A stretch of DNA of 36,057 nucleotides from Clostridia bacterium (GTDB taxonomy: Bacteria; Bacillota; Clostridia; Oscillospirales; CAG-272): contig JAFUIQ010000015.1 in assembly GCA_017468385.1 (NCBI GenBank), forward strand, positions 79,726-115,782. Reading direction: 5' to 3'. Below are positions 10,138 to 17,997 of this stretch, in pieces (positions within the stretch are counted from its first letter, which is position 1; each line of letters starts with the position of its first letter). A model generated the notes under the pieces. The model worked only from the letters and a program-made list of their open reading frames with translations. It did no database searches and was not told where the DNA came from. The position numbers were made by a program, and so were the translations under genes.

Positions 10138-10165
10138 AGTATATATGGATTTTATCACACGTAAA
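10138..10165 (-). promoter_or_regulatory. candidate promoter of the GH127 gene
   Basis: On the minus strand: TTTACG (10160-10165), 16-base spacer, TATACT (10138-10143). It would give a leader of only about 13 bases. An alternative is TTGTGA (10187-10192) with TACAAT (10165-10170), also at 16 bases, whose -35 lies inside the palindrome at 10178-10192. Confidence 0.4.
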
Positions 10166-10212
10166 TTGTATATACCATTGTGATTTTCACAAACATTGTT
10201 GACAATATCACA
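10153..10212. promoter_or_regulatory. operator region between GH127 and AraC genes
   Basis: A perfect 15-bp palindrome, TTGTGA-TTT-TCACAA (10178-10192), lies immediately before the araC-gene -35. Two direct copies of TATCACA flank it at 10153-10159 and 10206-10212, the second inside the araC-gene spacer. Direct TCACA repeats fit an AraC-type dimer; the palindrome fits a symmetric repressor or Crp-like dimer. Binding is inferred. Confidence 0.5.
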
Positions 10213-10227
10213 GTTTTTTGTTATACT
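10199..10227 (+). promoter_or_regulatory. near-consensus sigma-A promoter of the AraC gene
   Basis: TTGACA (10199-10204), 17 bases, TATACT (10222-10227). The predicted start near 10234 is only about 9 bases before the likely ATG at 10243, so the message would be almost leaderless. Confidence 0.75.
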
Positions 10228-10242
10228 ATCCTTGGTGATGCC

Positions 10243-11010
10243 ATGAGAGGAATTGATCTGAACAAACCAATCACATACCAGTATGCATCCATGCGTTATT
10301 TTTCACCGGGTGAGCGGCACATTACGCGTTTTTGCATGCACGACGTTTTGCTGATGGTATTTGATGGAGTTCTGCGTTTTAGTGAAGATAATACAGAATA
10401 TGAAGTGCATGCAGGCGAATATCACATTCAGAAACACAACACTTATCAGACGGGATATGTTGTGAGCGATTCTCCCAAATATTTATTTGTTCATTTTCAC
10501 GGCAGTTGGCAGGATGATGGACCGGTACTTCCTTTCCGCGGCACGTTCGATTCCGCTCGTCTAAAAGACCACATGGAAGATCTTGATCTGCTGTCGCATA
10601 CCAATTCCTCCCTATTAAGCAAAACGGCGAAATTCCTTGCCTTGCTGGAACTGCTGATCCAGAAGGATTCCGTTCCCACGCTGGCAGATCAAATTGCGCA
10701 ATACATTCAAATGGAAGACTTACAGACAGTTTCCCTTGAAAAAACATGCCATTACTTCAATTTCAGCAAAAACCACATCATAAACACACTAAAAAAGCAA
10801 TACGGTGTCACGCCGGTAGAATACATCCATCGTGTAAAAATTGAGCGGGCAAAATACTTGCTTGAAGTTACCTCGGACTCCACAGAACACATCGCTTCCG
10901 AATGTGGATTTAATGATTATTCTCACTTTTACAAAGTTTTCACACGCACGACAGGGGTGTCACCTACTGTATTTCGCAAATCGAAACAAAGCGCACACAC
11001 TATACAGTAA
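10243..11010 (+). CDS. AraC-family transcriptional regulator
   Basis: 255 residues. The N-terminal part (about 1-135) looks like a cupin sensor domain ('HDVLLMVFDGVLRFSEDN', 'HAGEYHIQKH'). The C-terminal 100 residues hold two helix-turn-helix units. The second contains 'IASECGFNDYSHFYKVFTRT', the standard AraC second-helix pattern. It probably senses a sugar and controls the divergent GH127 gene. I chose ATG 10243; the frame is open further upstream, but that would cross the promoter. There is no clear GGAGG before this ATG, consistent with the very short predicted leader. ATG 10291 is the fallback start. Confidence 0.87.
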   Translation: MRGIDLNKPITYQYASMRYFSPGERHITRFCMHDVLLMVFDGVLRFSEDNTEYEVHAGEYHIQKHNTYQTGYVVSDSPKYLFVHFHGSWQDDGPVLPFRGTFDSARLKDHMEDLDLLSHTNSSLLSKTAKFLALLELLIQKDSVPTLADQIAQYIQMEDLQTVSLEKTCHYFNFSKNHIINTLKKQYGVTPVEYIHRVKIERAKYLLEVTSDSTEHIASECGFNDYSHFYKVFTRTTGVSPTVFRKSKQSAHTIQ

Positions 11011-11042
11011 AAAAGAGATATGCCGTCAGGCATATCTCTTTT
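11011..11042. terminator. bidirectional intrinsic terminator
   Basis: A perfect 14-bp stem (11011-11024 with 11029-11042) closes the loop GTCA, with a T-run on the plus side and an A-run on the other. It separates the AraC gene from the convergent oxidoreductase gene. Confidence 0.88.
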
Positions 11043-11046
11043 TTTA

Positions 11047-12213
11047 TTATTTGTTGCCGTAGGTTCCTTCTGTATCGAACACGACAGAAGGCGCATCTTC
11101 TTTTGCACGGGATGTCTTGATCTTTTCCTGCAAGTATGTCCAGAACTCTTCCCCGTCGTTGGGCAAATCCACATAGTCATTCTTCCAAGTGGAAAGCATC
11201 ATGGCGTTGGAGATGGAAAGTCCGTTGATTCCCTCGTAACCGGGAGCCAGCAGTTCTTCCCCGTTCAGCAGATGATTGGTGAAGTTCTTCAGAATACCGA
11301 CATGCTGCTCGCCGCCGTTGGGGAAACGGATCTGCTCTACAGTGCTGTCCACCTTCTTGAATCCTTCCGTGGTGGTAAAGCAGTGCGTGCGCTCGTCCTC
11401 CACCAACTTTGTATATGTCAAAACACCGCTGTCGTAAACCAATTTGCCCTTGGAACCGCTGATCTCCAGACGGTTGGTACCGGGACACTCGCCGGTGGTG
11501 GTAATGAACACACCAGTGGCGCCGTTAGCGTATTCCGCATACGCGGTAACGTCGTCTTCCACTTCGATATCGTGATATTTGCCGAAAGAACAGAACGCGC
11601 GGATCTTGGTAGGCATACCGAATATCCACTGCCACAGATCCAGATTATGCGGGCACTGATTCAAGAGAACGCCGCCGCCTTCACCGGCCCATGTGGCACG
11701 CCATCCGCCGCTGTTGTAATAAGCCTGTGTACGGTACCAATCCGTGATGATCCATACACAACGCTTCAGCTCACCCAACTCACCGGACTGCACAATTTCG
11801 CGCATCTTCTGATAAGCGGGATTGGTGCGTTGGTTGTACATGATACCAAACACCTTACCGCTATCCTTTGCGGTCTGCATAAACTCAACGATGTTCTTGG
11901 TGTACACGCCGATGGGCTTCTCGCTGAGGACATGGAGTCCCGCCTGGAAAGCGTCCGTACCGATCACTGGATGGAGATAGTGGGGCGTAGCGATCAAGAC
12001 CACATCCATATTGCCGGCAGCAAACATGTCCTTGTAGTCGATGAAATAGGTGATTTCATCACCATAGACGCCCTTTGCCCAATCCAAACGATCCTGCTTA
12101 ATATCGCACACAGACGTGAGAACCGCGCCGGGGATCTTACCGTCTTTGAAACTCTTCAGATGGCTGGATCCCATGTTACCGAGACCGATAATACCGTATC
12201 TAACTTGTTGCAT
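11047..12213 (-). CDS. Gfo/Idh/MocA-family NAD(P)-dependent oxidoreductase
   Basis: 388 residues. An N-terminal Rossmann domain with GLGNMG (10-15) and the EKP motif (Lys99-Pro100) that binds the nicotinamide side are followed by the alpha/beta substrate domain. The catalytic region 'NQCPHNLDLWQW' has His189 and Asp192 in the usual H-x-x-D arrangement. Family members oxidise or reduce sugars, inositols or sugar-like compounds; the exact substrate is unknown. GGAGGAG lies 4-5 bases before ATG 12213. The gene is a single transcription unit with its own promoter and palindrome. Its closeness to the AraC/GH127 pair suggests sugar catabolism, which is an inference. Confidence 0.9.
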   Translation of the reverse strand: MQQVRYGIIGLGNMGSSHLKSFKDGKIPGAVLTSVCDIKQDRLDWAKGVYGDEITYFIDYKDMFAAGNMDVVLIATPHYLHPVIGTDAFQAGLHVLSEKPIGVYTKNIVEFMQTAKDSGKVFGIMYNQRTNPAYQKMREIVQSGELGELKRCVWIITDWYRTQAYYNSGGWRATWAGEGGGVLLNQCPHNLDLWQWIFGMPTKIRAFCSFGKYHDIEVEDDVTAYAEYANGATGVFITTTGECPGTNRLEISGSKGKLVYDSGVLTYTKLVEDERTHCFTTTEGFKKVDSTVEQIRFPNGGEQHVGILKNFTNHLLNGEELLAPGYEGINGLSISNAMMLSTWKNDYVDLPNDGEEFWTYLQEKIKTSRAKEDAPSVVFDTEGTYGNK

Positions 12214-12227
12214 AATCTCCTCCGAGA

Positions 12228-12249
12228 AATGAATATTGTTTTATTCATT
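12228..12249. promoter_or_regulatory. operator-like palindrome at the oxidoreductase promoter
   Basis: AATGAATA (12228-12235) and TATTCATT (12242-12249) form a perfect 8-bp inverted repeat with a 6-base gap. It overlaps the -10 element and the predicted start point of the Gfo/Idh/MocA gene, a position suited to repression. Confidence 0.45.
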
Positions 12250-12275
12250 ATATAATGCATTTTCTGCAAAATCAA
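12247..12275 (-). promoter_or_regulatory. sigma-A promoter of the Gfo/Idh/MocA gene
   Basis: On the minus strand: TTGATT (12270-12275), 17-base spacer, TATAAT (12247-12252). Predicted start near 12240, leader of about 26 bases. Confidence 0.75.
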
Positions 12276-12318
12276 TAGCAAAACAGGTATTTATTGTGGG
12301 AATTTGGTCGGATATGAA

Positions 12319-12349
12319 AACAAGCATGCATCATGGATGCATGCTTGTT
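12319..12349 (-). terminator. intrinsic terminator of the hydrogenase operon
   Basis: A perfect 14-bp stem (12319-12332 with 12336-12349) closes a 3-base loop, 11 bases after the hndD stop and followed on the minus strand by TTTT. It marks the 3' end of the operon. Confidence 0.82.
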
Positions 12350-12360
12350 ACAGTATGAAA

Positions 12361-14097
12361 TTACAGACCGCGCTTTACGTAGTGGGTGTGAAGCAACTCA
12401 TGAGCCTTGTGGCTGTTAGGCTCACCAAGGAAGTCCTCGTAAAGAGCCTTGATAATGGAGTTTTCGTGAGACTTACGAAGATCCATGTTCTTATCGGCCG
12501 TATACAGAACAGCTGCACGTTTTGCCTTCAGATCCACAGAATTGCGGACGGATGCAGGCTGATACGGCTGACCGCCGCCATTCACGCAACCGCCGGGACA
12601 ACCCATGATTTCGATGAAATCCACCTTGTAGGTGCCATCCTGTACGCCCTTAAGCAACTCGCAAGCATTTGCCGTGCCGCTGGCAACAGCAACATTCAGA
12701 GTCAGATCGCCAATCTGGTAGGTAGCGAACTTGATACCGTCAGTTCCTCGAACTTCATTGAATTCCAGCTTCTCCAGGGGCTTGCCAAGGATAACTTCAG
12801 CAGCAGTACGGAGAGCAGCCTCCATAACGCCGCCGGTTGCACCGAAGATAACACCGGCACCGGAACCAACATCCACAGGAGAATCGAACTTGGCATCAGC
12901 CAGAGCGCGGAATTCGATACCGGCAGTCTGGATCATGCGAGCCAATTCACGAGTGGTGATTGCGTAATCTACGCCGGGAACGCCTTCCACATCCTGACCG
13001 TCACGGGTAACCTCGAATTTCTTCGCAGTACAAGGAATAGCCGATACGAATACGACATCCTTAGGATCGATGCCCATCTTCTTAGCGTAGTATGCCTTGT
13101 AGATAGCGCCGAACATCTGCTGAGGAGACTTACAGGTGGACAGATTCTCGGTCATCTCCGGGAAGTAGTGCTCGCAGTACTTAACCCATCCGGGAGAGCA
13201 AGAGGTGATCATCGGAAGAACACCCTTGTTCTGTACGCGGTTGATAAACTCTGTGGCCTCTTCCATGATGGTAAGGTCAGCGGTAAAGTTCATGTCGTAT
13301 ACGCCGTCAAAGCCGAGCATCTTCATAGCGGCAACCATCTTGCCTTCCACATCGGTGCCGGGCTCGTATCCGAAGCACTCACCAATGGTAGCGCGAACGG
13401 AAGGGGCAGCACAGATAGCCACATGCTTGGTGGGATCGTTGATGGCAGCAAATACCGGAGCGGTGTCGTCGCGCTCATAGAGAGCACCAGTAGGACATGC
13501 AACGATACACTGACCGCAGTTGATACAAGAGGTCTCAGCCAATTTCAAGCCGTTCGGGCTCTCAACGGATGCATCGTAACCACGATTGGCCATGCCGATG
13601 GCACCGATACCCTGCAGCTTGTTGCAGGCTGCCACGCAGCGGCGGCAAAGGATACATTTGCTGTTGTCGCGGATGATGGAGACAGAGGAATCATCGATTT
13701 CGAATGCCTTATCATCGCTCTTGAAGTAGTTCTCGTCAACGCCATACTCGTTAGCCAGTTTCTGCAGCTCACAGGTAGTAGAGCGAACACAGGACAGGCA
13801 CTGCTTATTGTGAGCAGAGAGAACCAGTTCCAAATTCATCTTGCGAGCCGCTTTCACCTTTTCGGTGTTGGTGAAAATCTCCATGCCTTCGTTTACAGGA
13901 TAAACGCAGGAGGTGACCAGACCGCGCGCGCCCTTTACCTCAACCAGGCAAAGACGGCAGGCACCGATCTCATTGATATCTTTCAAATAGCATAGTGTAG
14001 GAATATTGATACCTGCACATTTGGCGGCCTCAAGGACCGTCGCATTAGCAGGAACCTCAACCTCAACACCATTAACTTTTACTTTTACCATATCCAT
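12361..14097 (-). CDS. hndD: NAD(P)-linked [FeFe] hydrogenase catalytic subunit
   Basis: 578 residues, typical of HndD/HydA. Domains in order: a plant-type [2Fe-2S] ferredoxin domain (Cys36, 47, 50, 64), a His-Cys3 [4Fe-4S] site (His96, Cys100, 103, 109), two [4Fe-4S] clusters (148/151/154/158 and 191/194/197/201), then the H-cluster domain. H-cluster motifs are ITSCSPGW (297-304), IPCTAKKFE (354-362) and MGCPGGCVNGGG (498-509). A small-subunit-like helical tail follows. It makes or takes up H2, with electrons exchanged with HndA-C and usually ferredoxin (bifurcation). The start at 14097 follows GGGAG by 11 bases; ATG 14091 is possible. Last gene of a ten-gene operon, 19 bases behind hndC. 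Confidence 0.95.
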   Translation of the reverse strand: MDMVKVKVNGVEVEVPANATVLEAAKCAGINIPTLCYLKDINEIGACRLCLVEVKGARGLVTSCVYPVNEGMEIFTNTEKVKAARKMNLELVLSAHNKQCLSCVRSTTCELQKLANEYGVDENYFKSDDKAFEIDDSSVSIIRDNSKCILCRRCVAACNKLQGIGAIGMANRGYDASVESPNGLKLAETSCINCGQCIVACPTGALYERDDTAPVFAAINDPTKHVAICAAPSVRATIGECFGYEPGTDVEGKMVAAMKMLGFDGVYDMNFTADLTIMEEATEFINRVQNKGVLPMITSCSPGWVKYCEHYFPEMTENLSTCKSPQQMFGAIYKAYYAKKMGIDPKDVVFVSAIPCTAKKFEVTRDGQDVEGVPGVDYAITTRELARMIQTAGIEFRALADAKFDSPVDVGSGAGVIFGATGGVMEAALRTAAEVILGKPLEKLEFNEVRGTDGIKFATYQIGDLTLNVAVASGTANACELLKGVQDGTYKVDFIEIMGCPGGCVNGGGQPYQPASVRNSVDLKAKRAAVLYTADKNMDLRKSHENSIIKALYEDFLGEPNSHKAHELLHTHYVKRGL

Positions 14098-14116
14098 TTT
14101 TGTTGTGGCTCCCTTC

Positions 14117-15916
14117 TTACTTTCTGGAAATTGCGCCGAACTTACACTTCTCAACGCAAGCGCCGCATTTTACGCACTTAGCAGGATCAATGACATGAAC
14201 CTCTTTGACCTTACCGGTGATGGCGCCGGCAGGACACTGTCTTGCACAAAGTGTACAACCCTTACACTTATCGGGATCGATGGTGTAATTGAGCAGTTTC
14301 TTACATACGCCTGCGGGACACTTCTTGTCTACGATATGTGCAACATACTCATCGCGGAAATAGCGGAGAGTGGACAGAATCGGGTTAGGAGCTGTCTGGC
14401 CAAGGCCGCAGAGAGAACCGCTCTTAACGTAGTTCGCCAGTTCTTCCAGCTTATCCAGGTCTTCCATCTCACCGTTACCGTCGGTTATCTTGTTCAGGAT
14501 CTCCAGCATACGAACCGTACCGATACGGCAGGGTGCGCACTTACCACAGGACTCATCCACGGTGAACTCAAGGAAGAACTTCGCCAAGTCAACCATACAG
14601 GTGTCTTCATCCATTACGATAAGACCACCGGAGCCCATCATGGAGCCGATCTCGATCAGGTTATCGTAGTCGATCGGAACATCGATCAGAGATGCGGGAA
14701 TACATCCGCCGGAAGGACCACCGGTCTGAGCAGCCTTGAAGTGCTTGCCGTTCGGGATACCGCCGCCGATTTCTTCGATGATTTCACGAAGGGTGGTACC
14801 CATCGGAACCTCAACCAGACCGGTATTGCGGATCTTACCGCCCAATGCAAATACCTTGGTGCCCTTAGACTTCTCAGTACCCATGGAAGCGAACCAATCC
14901 GCACCGTTCAGGATGATCTGAGGAATGTTGGCATAAGTCTCTACGTTGTTGATGATCGTAGGCTTGCCCCACAGACCCTTAACAGCCGGGAACGGAGGAC
15001 GAGGTCTGGGTTCACCGCGATTACCTTCAATGGAGGTCAGAAGAGCAGTCTCCTCACCGCAAACGAACGCGCCCGCACCGAGACGGATGTGAATATCGAA
15101 ATTGAAATCGGTACCGAAGATGTTCTTGCCGAGCAGACCCATTTCTCTTGCCTGTTCAATAGCAATGTTCAATCTCTTAACAGCGATCGGATACTCTGCA
15201 CGAACGTATACCCAACCTTCATCTGCACCGATTGCGTAACCGGCGATGGCCATAGCCTCCAGCAGTGCGTGGGGGTCACCCTCCAGTACGGAACGATCCA
15301 TGAATGCACCCGGATCGCCCTCGTCCGCATTACAAACAACGTACTTTTTGTCGGATACGGATGCGCGAGCAAACTGCCACTTTCTGCCGGTGGGGAATCC
15401 GCCGCCGCCGCGTCCGCGAAGACCGGAAGCCAGGATGGTATTGATAACATCCTCTGGAGTCATTTCCTTAACGACTTTCGCCAAAGCGAAATAGCCGTCC
15501 ATAGCGATGTACTCATCGATAACCTCCGGATTGATTACACCACAGTTGCGGAGAGCAACACGCTTCTGCTTCTTATAGAACTGCGTCTCGGACAGAGAGG
15601 CAATGGTTTCTTCGACCTTAGCATCGTCGGCAGCATCATTGTAAACAAGACGCTCCACGATACGGCCCTTGAGAAGGTGCTCCTCAACGATTTCCGGAAT
15701 ATCCTCAGCGGTCACGCGGCTGTAGAAGGTTCCCTCGGGATATACAATCATAATCGGGCCCAGTGCGCACAGACCAAAGCAGCCGGTCTGGACGATTTTG
15801 ATCTCGTTTTCAAGACCCTTTGCCTGAAGTTCGCTTTCAAGCTTGGTGAACAGCGCCTGGCTGCCGGAAGATGTACAACCGGTACCACCGCAAATCAAAA
15901 CATGTGAACGAAACAT
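14117..15916 (-). CDS. hndC: NAD(P)-linked hydrogenase flavoprotein subunit (NuoF-like)
   Basis: 599 residues. An N-terminal thioredoxin-like [2Fe-2S] domain (Cys9, 14, 46, 50) comes first. The NuoF core binds NAD(P)H and FMN ('GLRGRGGGGFPTG' 165-177; 'NADEGDPGAFMDR' 196-208). An SLBB region and the N3-type [4Fe-4S] site (Cys457, 460, 463, 503) follow, then two C-terminal [4Fe-4S] clusters (551/554/557/561 and 581/584/587/591). This is the electron hub between pyridine nucleotide, ferredoxin and HndD. AGGAGG precedes ATG 15916 by 9 bases. It lies 21 bases behind hndB. NAD versus NADP preference cannot be read from the sequence with certainty. Confidence 0.95.
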   Translation of the reverse strand: MFRSHVLICGGTGCTSSGSQALFTKLESELQAKGLENEIKIVQTGCFGLCALGPIMIVYPEGTFYSRVTAEDIPEIVEEHLLKGRIVERLVYNDAADDAKVEETIASLSETQFYKKQKRVALRNCGVINPEVIDEYIAMDGYFALAKVVKEMTPEDVINTILASGLRGRGGGGFPTGRKWQFARASVSDKKYVVCNADEGDPGAFMDRSVLEGDPHALLEAMAIAGYAIGADEGWVYVRAEYPIAVKRLNIAIEQAREMGLLGKNIFGTDFNFDIHIRLGAGAFVCGEETALLTSIEGNRGEPRPRPPFPAVKGLWGKPTIINNVETYANIPQIILNGADWFASMGTEKSKGTKVFALGGKIRNTGLVEVPMGTTLREIIEEIGGGIPNGKHFKAAQTGGPSGGCIPASLIDVPIDYDNLIEIGSMMGSGGLIVMDEDTCMVDLAKFFLEFTVDESCGKCAPCRIGTVRMLEILNKITDGNGEMEDLDKLEELANYVKSGSLCGLGQTAPNPILSTLRYFRDEYVAHIVDKKCPAGVCKKLLNYTIDPDKCKGCTLCARQCPAGAITGKVKEVHVIDPAKCVKCGACVEKCKFGAISRK

Positions 15917-15937
15917 TTTATCGATCCTCCTGTGGAA

Positions 15938-16309
15938 TTACTGCTTAGCCGCGCCAATGGTATACTCTGCGATTACGGCGCCGCCTTTAATATGCTTTTC
16001 GACAACTTCTGCTGCCTTTTCAGGGGTCATTTTTACGTAGGTAACCTTTTCCTTGTCCTTCTCGAACACCTCAACAACGGGCTCGTACTGGCAAATGCCG
16101 ATACAGCCGGTCTGGGTTACGGTGATCTTATCGGACAAACCTGCTGCGGAAATGGCATCAACAAAGGCATTGAGTACAGGTCGTGCGCCGGCTGCGATTC
16201 CGCATGTAGCCATACCGACTACGATTCTGGTTTCGCCGCTGCCTTTACGGACGGCAATCTTGTCCTGCATTTTCGCTTTGATCGCCAAGAGTTCTTCTAC
16301 AGACTTCAT
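15938..16309 (-). CDS. hndB: thioredoxin-like [2Fe-2S] hydrogenase subunit (HndB-like)
   Basis: 123 residues. An N-terminal helix is followed by a thioredoxin-like ferredoxin fold with 'ATCGIAAGARPV' (Cys36) and 'TGCIGICQYEP' (Cys69, Cys73). Only three obvious conserved cysteines are visible, so the cluster ligation may differ from the four-cysteine HndA and HndC domains. HndB is a small subunit of the tetrameric NADP-reducing type hydrogenase. AGGAAAGGA lies about 10 bases before ATG 16309. It opens the structural block hndBCD at the 3' end of the operon, right after the second ATPase gene. Confidence 0.88.
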   Translation of the reverse strand: MKSVEELLAIKAKMQDKIAVRKGSGETRIVVGMATCGIAAGARPVLNAFVDAISAAGLSDKITVTQTGCIGICQYEPVVEVFEKDKEKVTYVKMTPEKAAEVVEKHIKGGAVIAEYTIGAAKQ

Positions 16310-16338
16310 AACTGGTGGATCCTTTCCTGTTATATAAA

Positions 16339-16890
16339 TTATTCAAATAACTGATATTGCTCACGCAGATTGCCCTCGATCCATGTAAGGATCTCCGGTT
16401 CTGCAAGGGAAATCTCATCGCCCAGCACGGCACGCAATTCCGCACAGGAGAGATGAACGCTTCCCTTTTCCGTTTGGTGAGTATACGTGAAATTGACATC
16501 AGGGCTGCCCTGAATCAGAGTAGTAACGGTACTGACAATGTCACCCATGGGAACAAAATCAATATGATTCCGGCCGAACCGGCCGTGGATCACGGTACCG
16601 TGGTCAGGGGATTCAGAAGCCAGCGTGGACTTGATCTCCACAAATCCGCCGGTCATTTCCGCAAGCATCGTAAGAAACGGGATGCCCAGGCCCACCTTAC
16701 GGGTAGTGCGTGTGGTAAAAAACGGATCTCGCAATTTAGCAACTTGTTCCTGCGACATACCGCAGCCGTTATCAGCGACAGTAAAGTCCAGCCAATCGCC
16801 GTTTTCAATAATTTCCACGGAAATATCGCTGGCTTTTGCCCGCACCGAATTCATGGTGATATCCAGTACGTAAAGAGAAAAATCTTCCAT
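16339..16890 (-). CDS. GHKL/HATPase_c-fold ATP-binding protein, hydrogenase-associated
   Basis: 183 residues. The whole N-terminal two thirds is a histidine-kinase-like ATPase domain: an N-box asparagine (Asn14 in 'LDITMNSVRAK'), 'ADNGCGM' (39-45) and 'GLGIPF' (67-72). No phosphoacceptor histidine domain or sensor is present, so it is not a complete kinase. A tail of about 60 residues has no recognised domain. Such proteins recur in clostridial hydrogenase operons, but their target is unknown. It resembles anti-sigma or orphan kinases in size. GGGAGG lies 5 bases before ATG 16890; the PHP gene stops 11 bases upstream. Confidence 0.82.
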   Translation of the reverse strand: MEDFSLYVLDITMNSVRAKASDISVEIIENGDWLDFTVADNGCGMSQEQVAKLRDPFFTTRTTRKVGLGIPFLTMLAEMTGGFVEIKSTLASESPDHGTVIHGRFGRNHIDFVPMGDIVSTVTTLIQGSPDVNFTYTHQTEKGSVHLSCAELRAVLGDEISLAEPEILTWIEGNLREQYQLFE

Positions 16891-16901
16891 AATTCCCTCC
16901 C

Positions 16902-17642
16902 TTACACGTCTGTGCGGCGAAGATGTGCAAACAATCTTTCCGTAACCAGTTTGGATGAATAAGGCTCATCGTCCAAAAGGAAGCTATTTTCCGCTTCGGA
17001 TATGGCACCCAATTCATGCGCATCCGAAGAAACAACGTATGTCATCTCACCGATGTGCGGATACTGGCTTCGGTACTCTGTTAAGGATGCGGCATCATGC
17101 AATTCAAATGCAGTAAACGGTGGATCGGCGGGAAAGCCACCGAGCACAGATACCATTCCGTTGGATGTCCGGTCGATGTGAGCGGGATAAGCTATGCCGC
17201 TGCACGACTCCGCCAGGGAGTACGCCTCATCGATCGAGATGGTGGTAGCGTTGATCAGAAGATCCGCTTCCTCATCCAGAATCGTATCATCCTCATCCAT
17301 CACGTACTGATGCCCAAAGATTGCCGGTTTGTTTTTGATCCGAATACGACGCTCATCCACAACTTTTTGGAAAGCGGATGCATCGTCCAATGTGGGAAAG
17401 AGGCAAATGATATGTACATCTTCCGATGTGGTCAATTCCATGCCCGCAATAGGAATCAAGCCGTAACTGCGTGCGGCCTGAAAAAATGCGGGACAATTGC
17501 GAGTCGTGTTATGATCCGTCAGTGCAACGATCTGCAGTCCGTTCAATGCCGCCATACCCGCGATATTGGCAGGAGTTGCGTCATCATCCGCGCAAGGCGA
17601 AAGACAGGAATGAATGTGCAGATCATAGTAGTATCGGTTCAT
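16902..17642 (-). CDS. PHP-domain metal-dependent phosphoesterase
   Basis: 246 residues covering a complete PHP fold. Metal-binding residues are His9 and His11 ('DLHIHS'), Asp43-His44 ('LTDHNT'), Glu69 ('GMEL'), His155 ('AYPAHIDR') and Asp207-His209 ('SSDAHE'). Related single-domain PHP proteins hydrolyse phosphate esters, such as nucleoside 3',5'-bisphosphates or small phosphodiesters; the substrate here is unknown. Its ATG overlaps the stop of the preceding DRTGG gene by four bases (ATGA), so the two are translationally coupled. The placement among ATPase and DRTGG genes suggests a nucleotide-signal role in hydrogenase control, which is an inference. Confidence 0.88.
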   Translation of the reverse strand: MNRYYYDLHIHSCLSPCADDDATPANIAGMAALNGLQIVALTDHNTTRNCPAFFQAARSYGLIPIAGMELTTSEDVHIICLFPTLDDASAFQKVVDERRIRIKNKPAIFGHQYVMDEDDTILDEEADLLINATTISIDEAYSLAESCSGIAYPAHIDRTSNGMVSVLGGFPADPPFTAFELHDAASLTEYRSQYPHIGEMTYVVSSDAHELGAISEAENSFLLDDEPYSSKLVTERLFAHLRRTDV

Positions 17643-17974
17643 TGGTGCTCATCCGCACTTTTTGCGATACTCACGCACAAGTCATACGCGCTCTCGCAGG
17701 AGGAATAGATAGCAATTCCCTTTTCGTTGGCCGCCTCAAACACGTCCGGTGTCAGAGAAACGTTTTCGGCCAGGATAACCGCTGCGGCTTCCGTCAGACT
17801 GGCGACAGCCACCACATTGATGTTGTTCATGATGGTAATCCACAGATTGCCTGCCTGAATATGGCTCATGGCACGGCTTAAAAGATCACCCACATAGACA
17901 CCGTCGAAGTCATCCGCCGTGGGGCCGCAAAGATGTTTAAGGGAAACTGCCTGAGAAAAATCAGAAAGATGCAT
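17639..17974 (-). CDS. DRTGG-domain small protein (second copy in operon)
   Basis: 111 residues matching one DRTGG domain, the alpha/beta module also found in HPr kinase N-termini and pyrophosphatases. Recognisable segments are 'GVYVGDLLSRAMSHIQ', 'LWITIMNNINVVAVASLTE' and the end 'YSSCESAYDLCVSI'. Such stand-alone domains accompany bifurcating hydrogenase and sensory-hydrogenase genes in anaerobes and may bind a nucleotide, though no ligand is established. GGGGTGAT precedes ATG 17974. It overlaps the PHP gene by four bases and lies 23 bases behind the sensory hydrogenase gene. Confidence 0.82.
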   Translation of the reverse strand: MHLSDFSQAVSLKHLCGPTADDFDGVYVGDLLSRAMSHIQAGNLWITIMNNINVVAVASLTEAAAVILAENVSLTPDVFEAANEKGIAIYSSCESAYDLCVSIAKSADEHQ

Positions 17975-17997
17975 ATCATCACCCCGATAAAGGTTTG

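Noticed and set aside
10178-10192. TTGTGA-TTT-TCACAA as a Rex (redox) operator
   Set aside because: Rex sites have similar arms but about six bases between them, giving 18 bp; here the gap is three. It also lies at a sugar locus, not at the hydrogenase operon.
11020-12255. 411-codon plus-strand frame opposite the Gfo/Idh/MocA gene
   Set aside because: It is antisense to a clear oxidoreductase, starts inside the araC terminator hairpin and shows no family motif.
12304-15907. Very long open frames on the plus strand opposite hndD and hndC (563 and 633 codons)
   Set aside because: They mirror real genes with full Fe-S motifs. Their translations have no domain pattern, and they lack suitable promoters and ribosome-binding sites. 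Biased codon use in the real genes creates such antisense frames.
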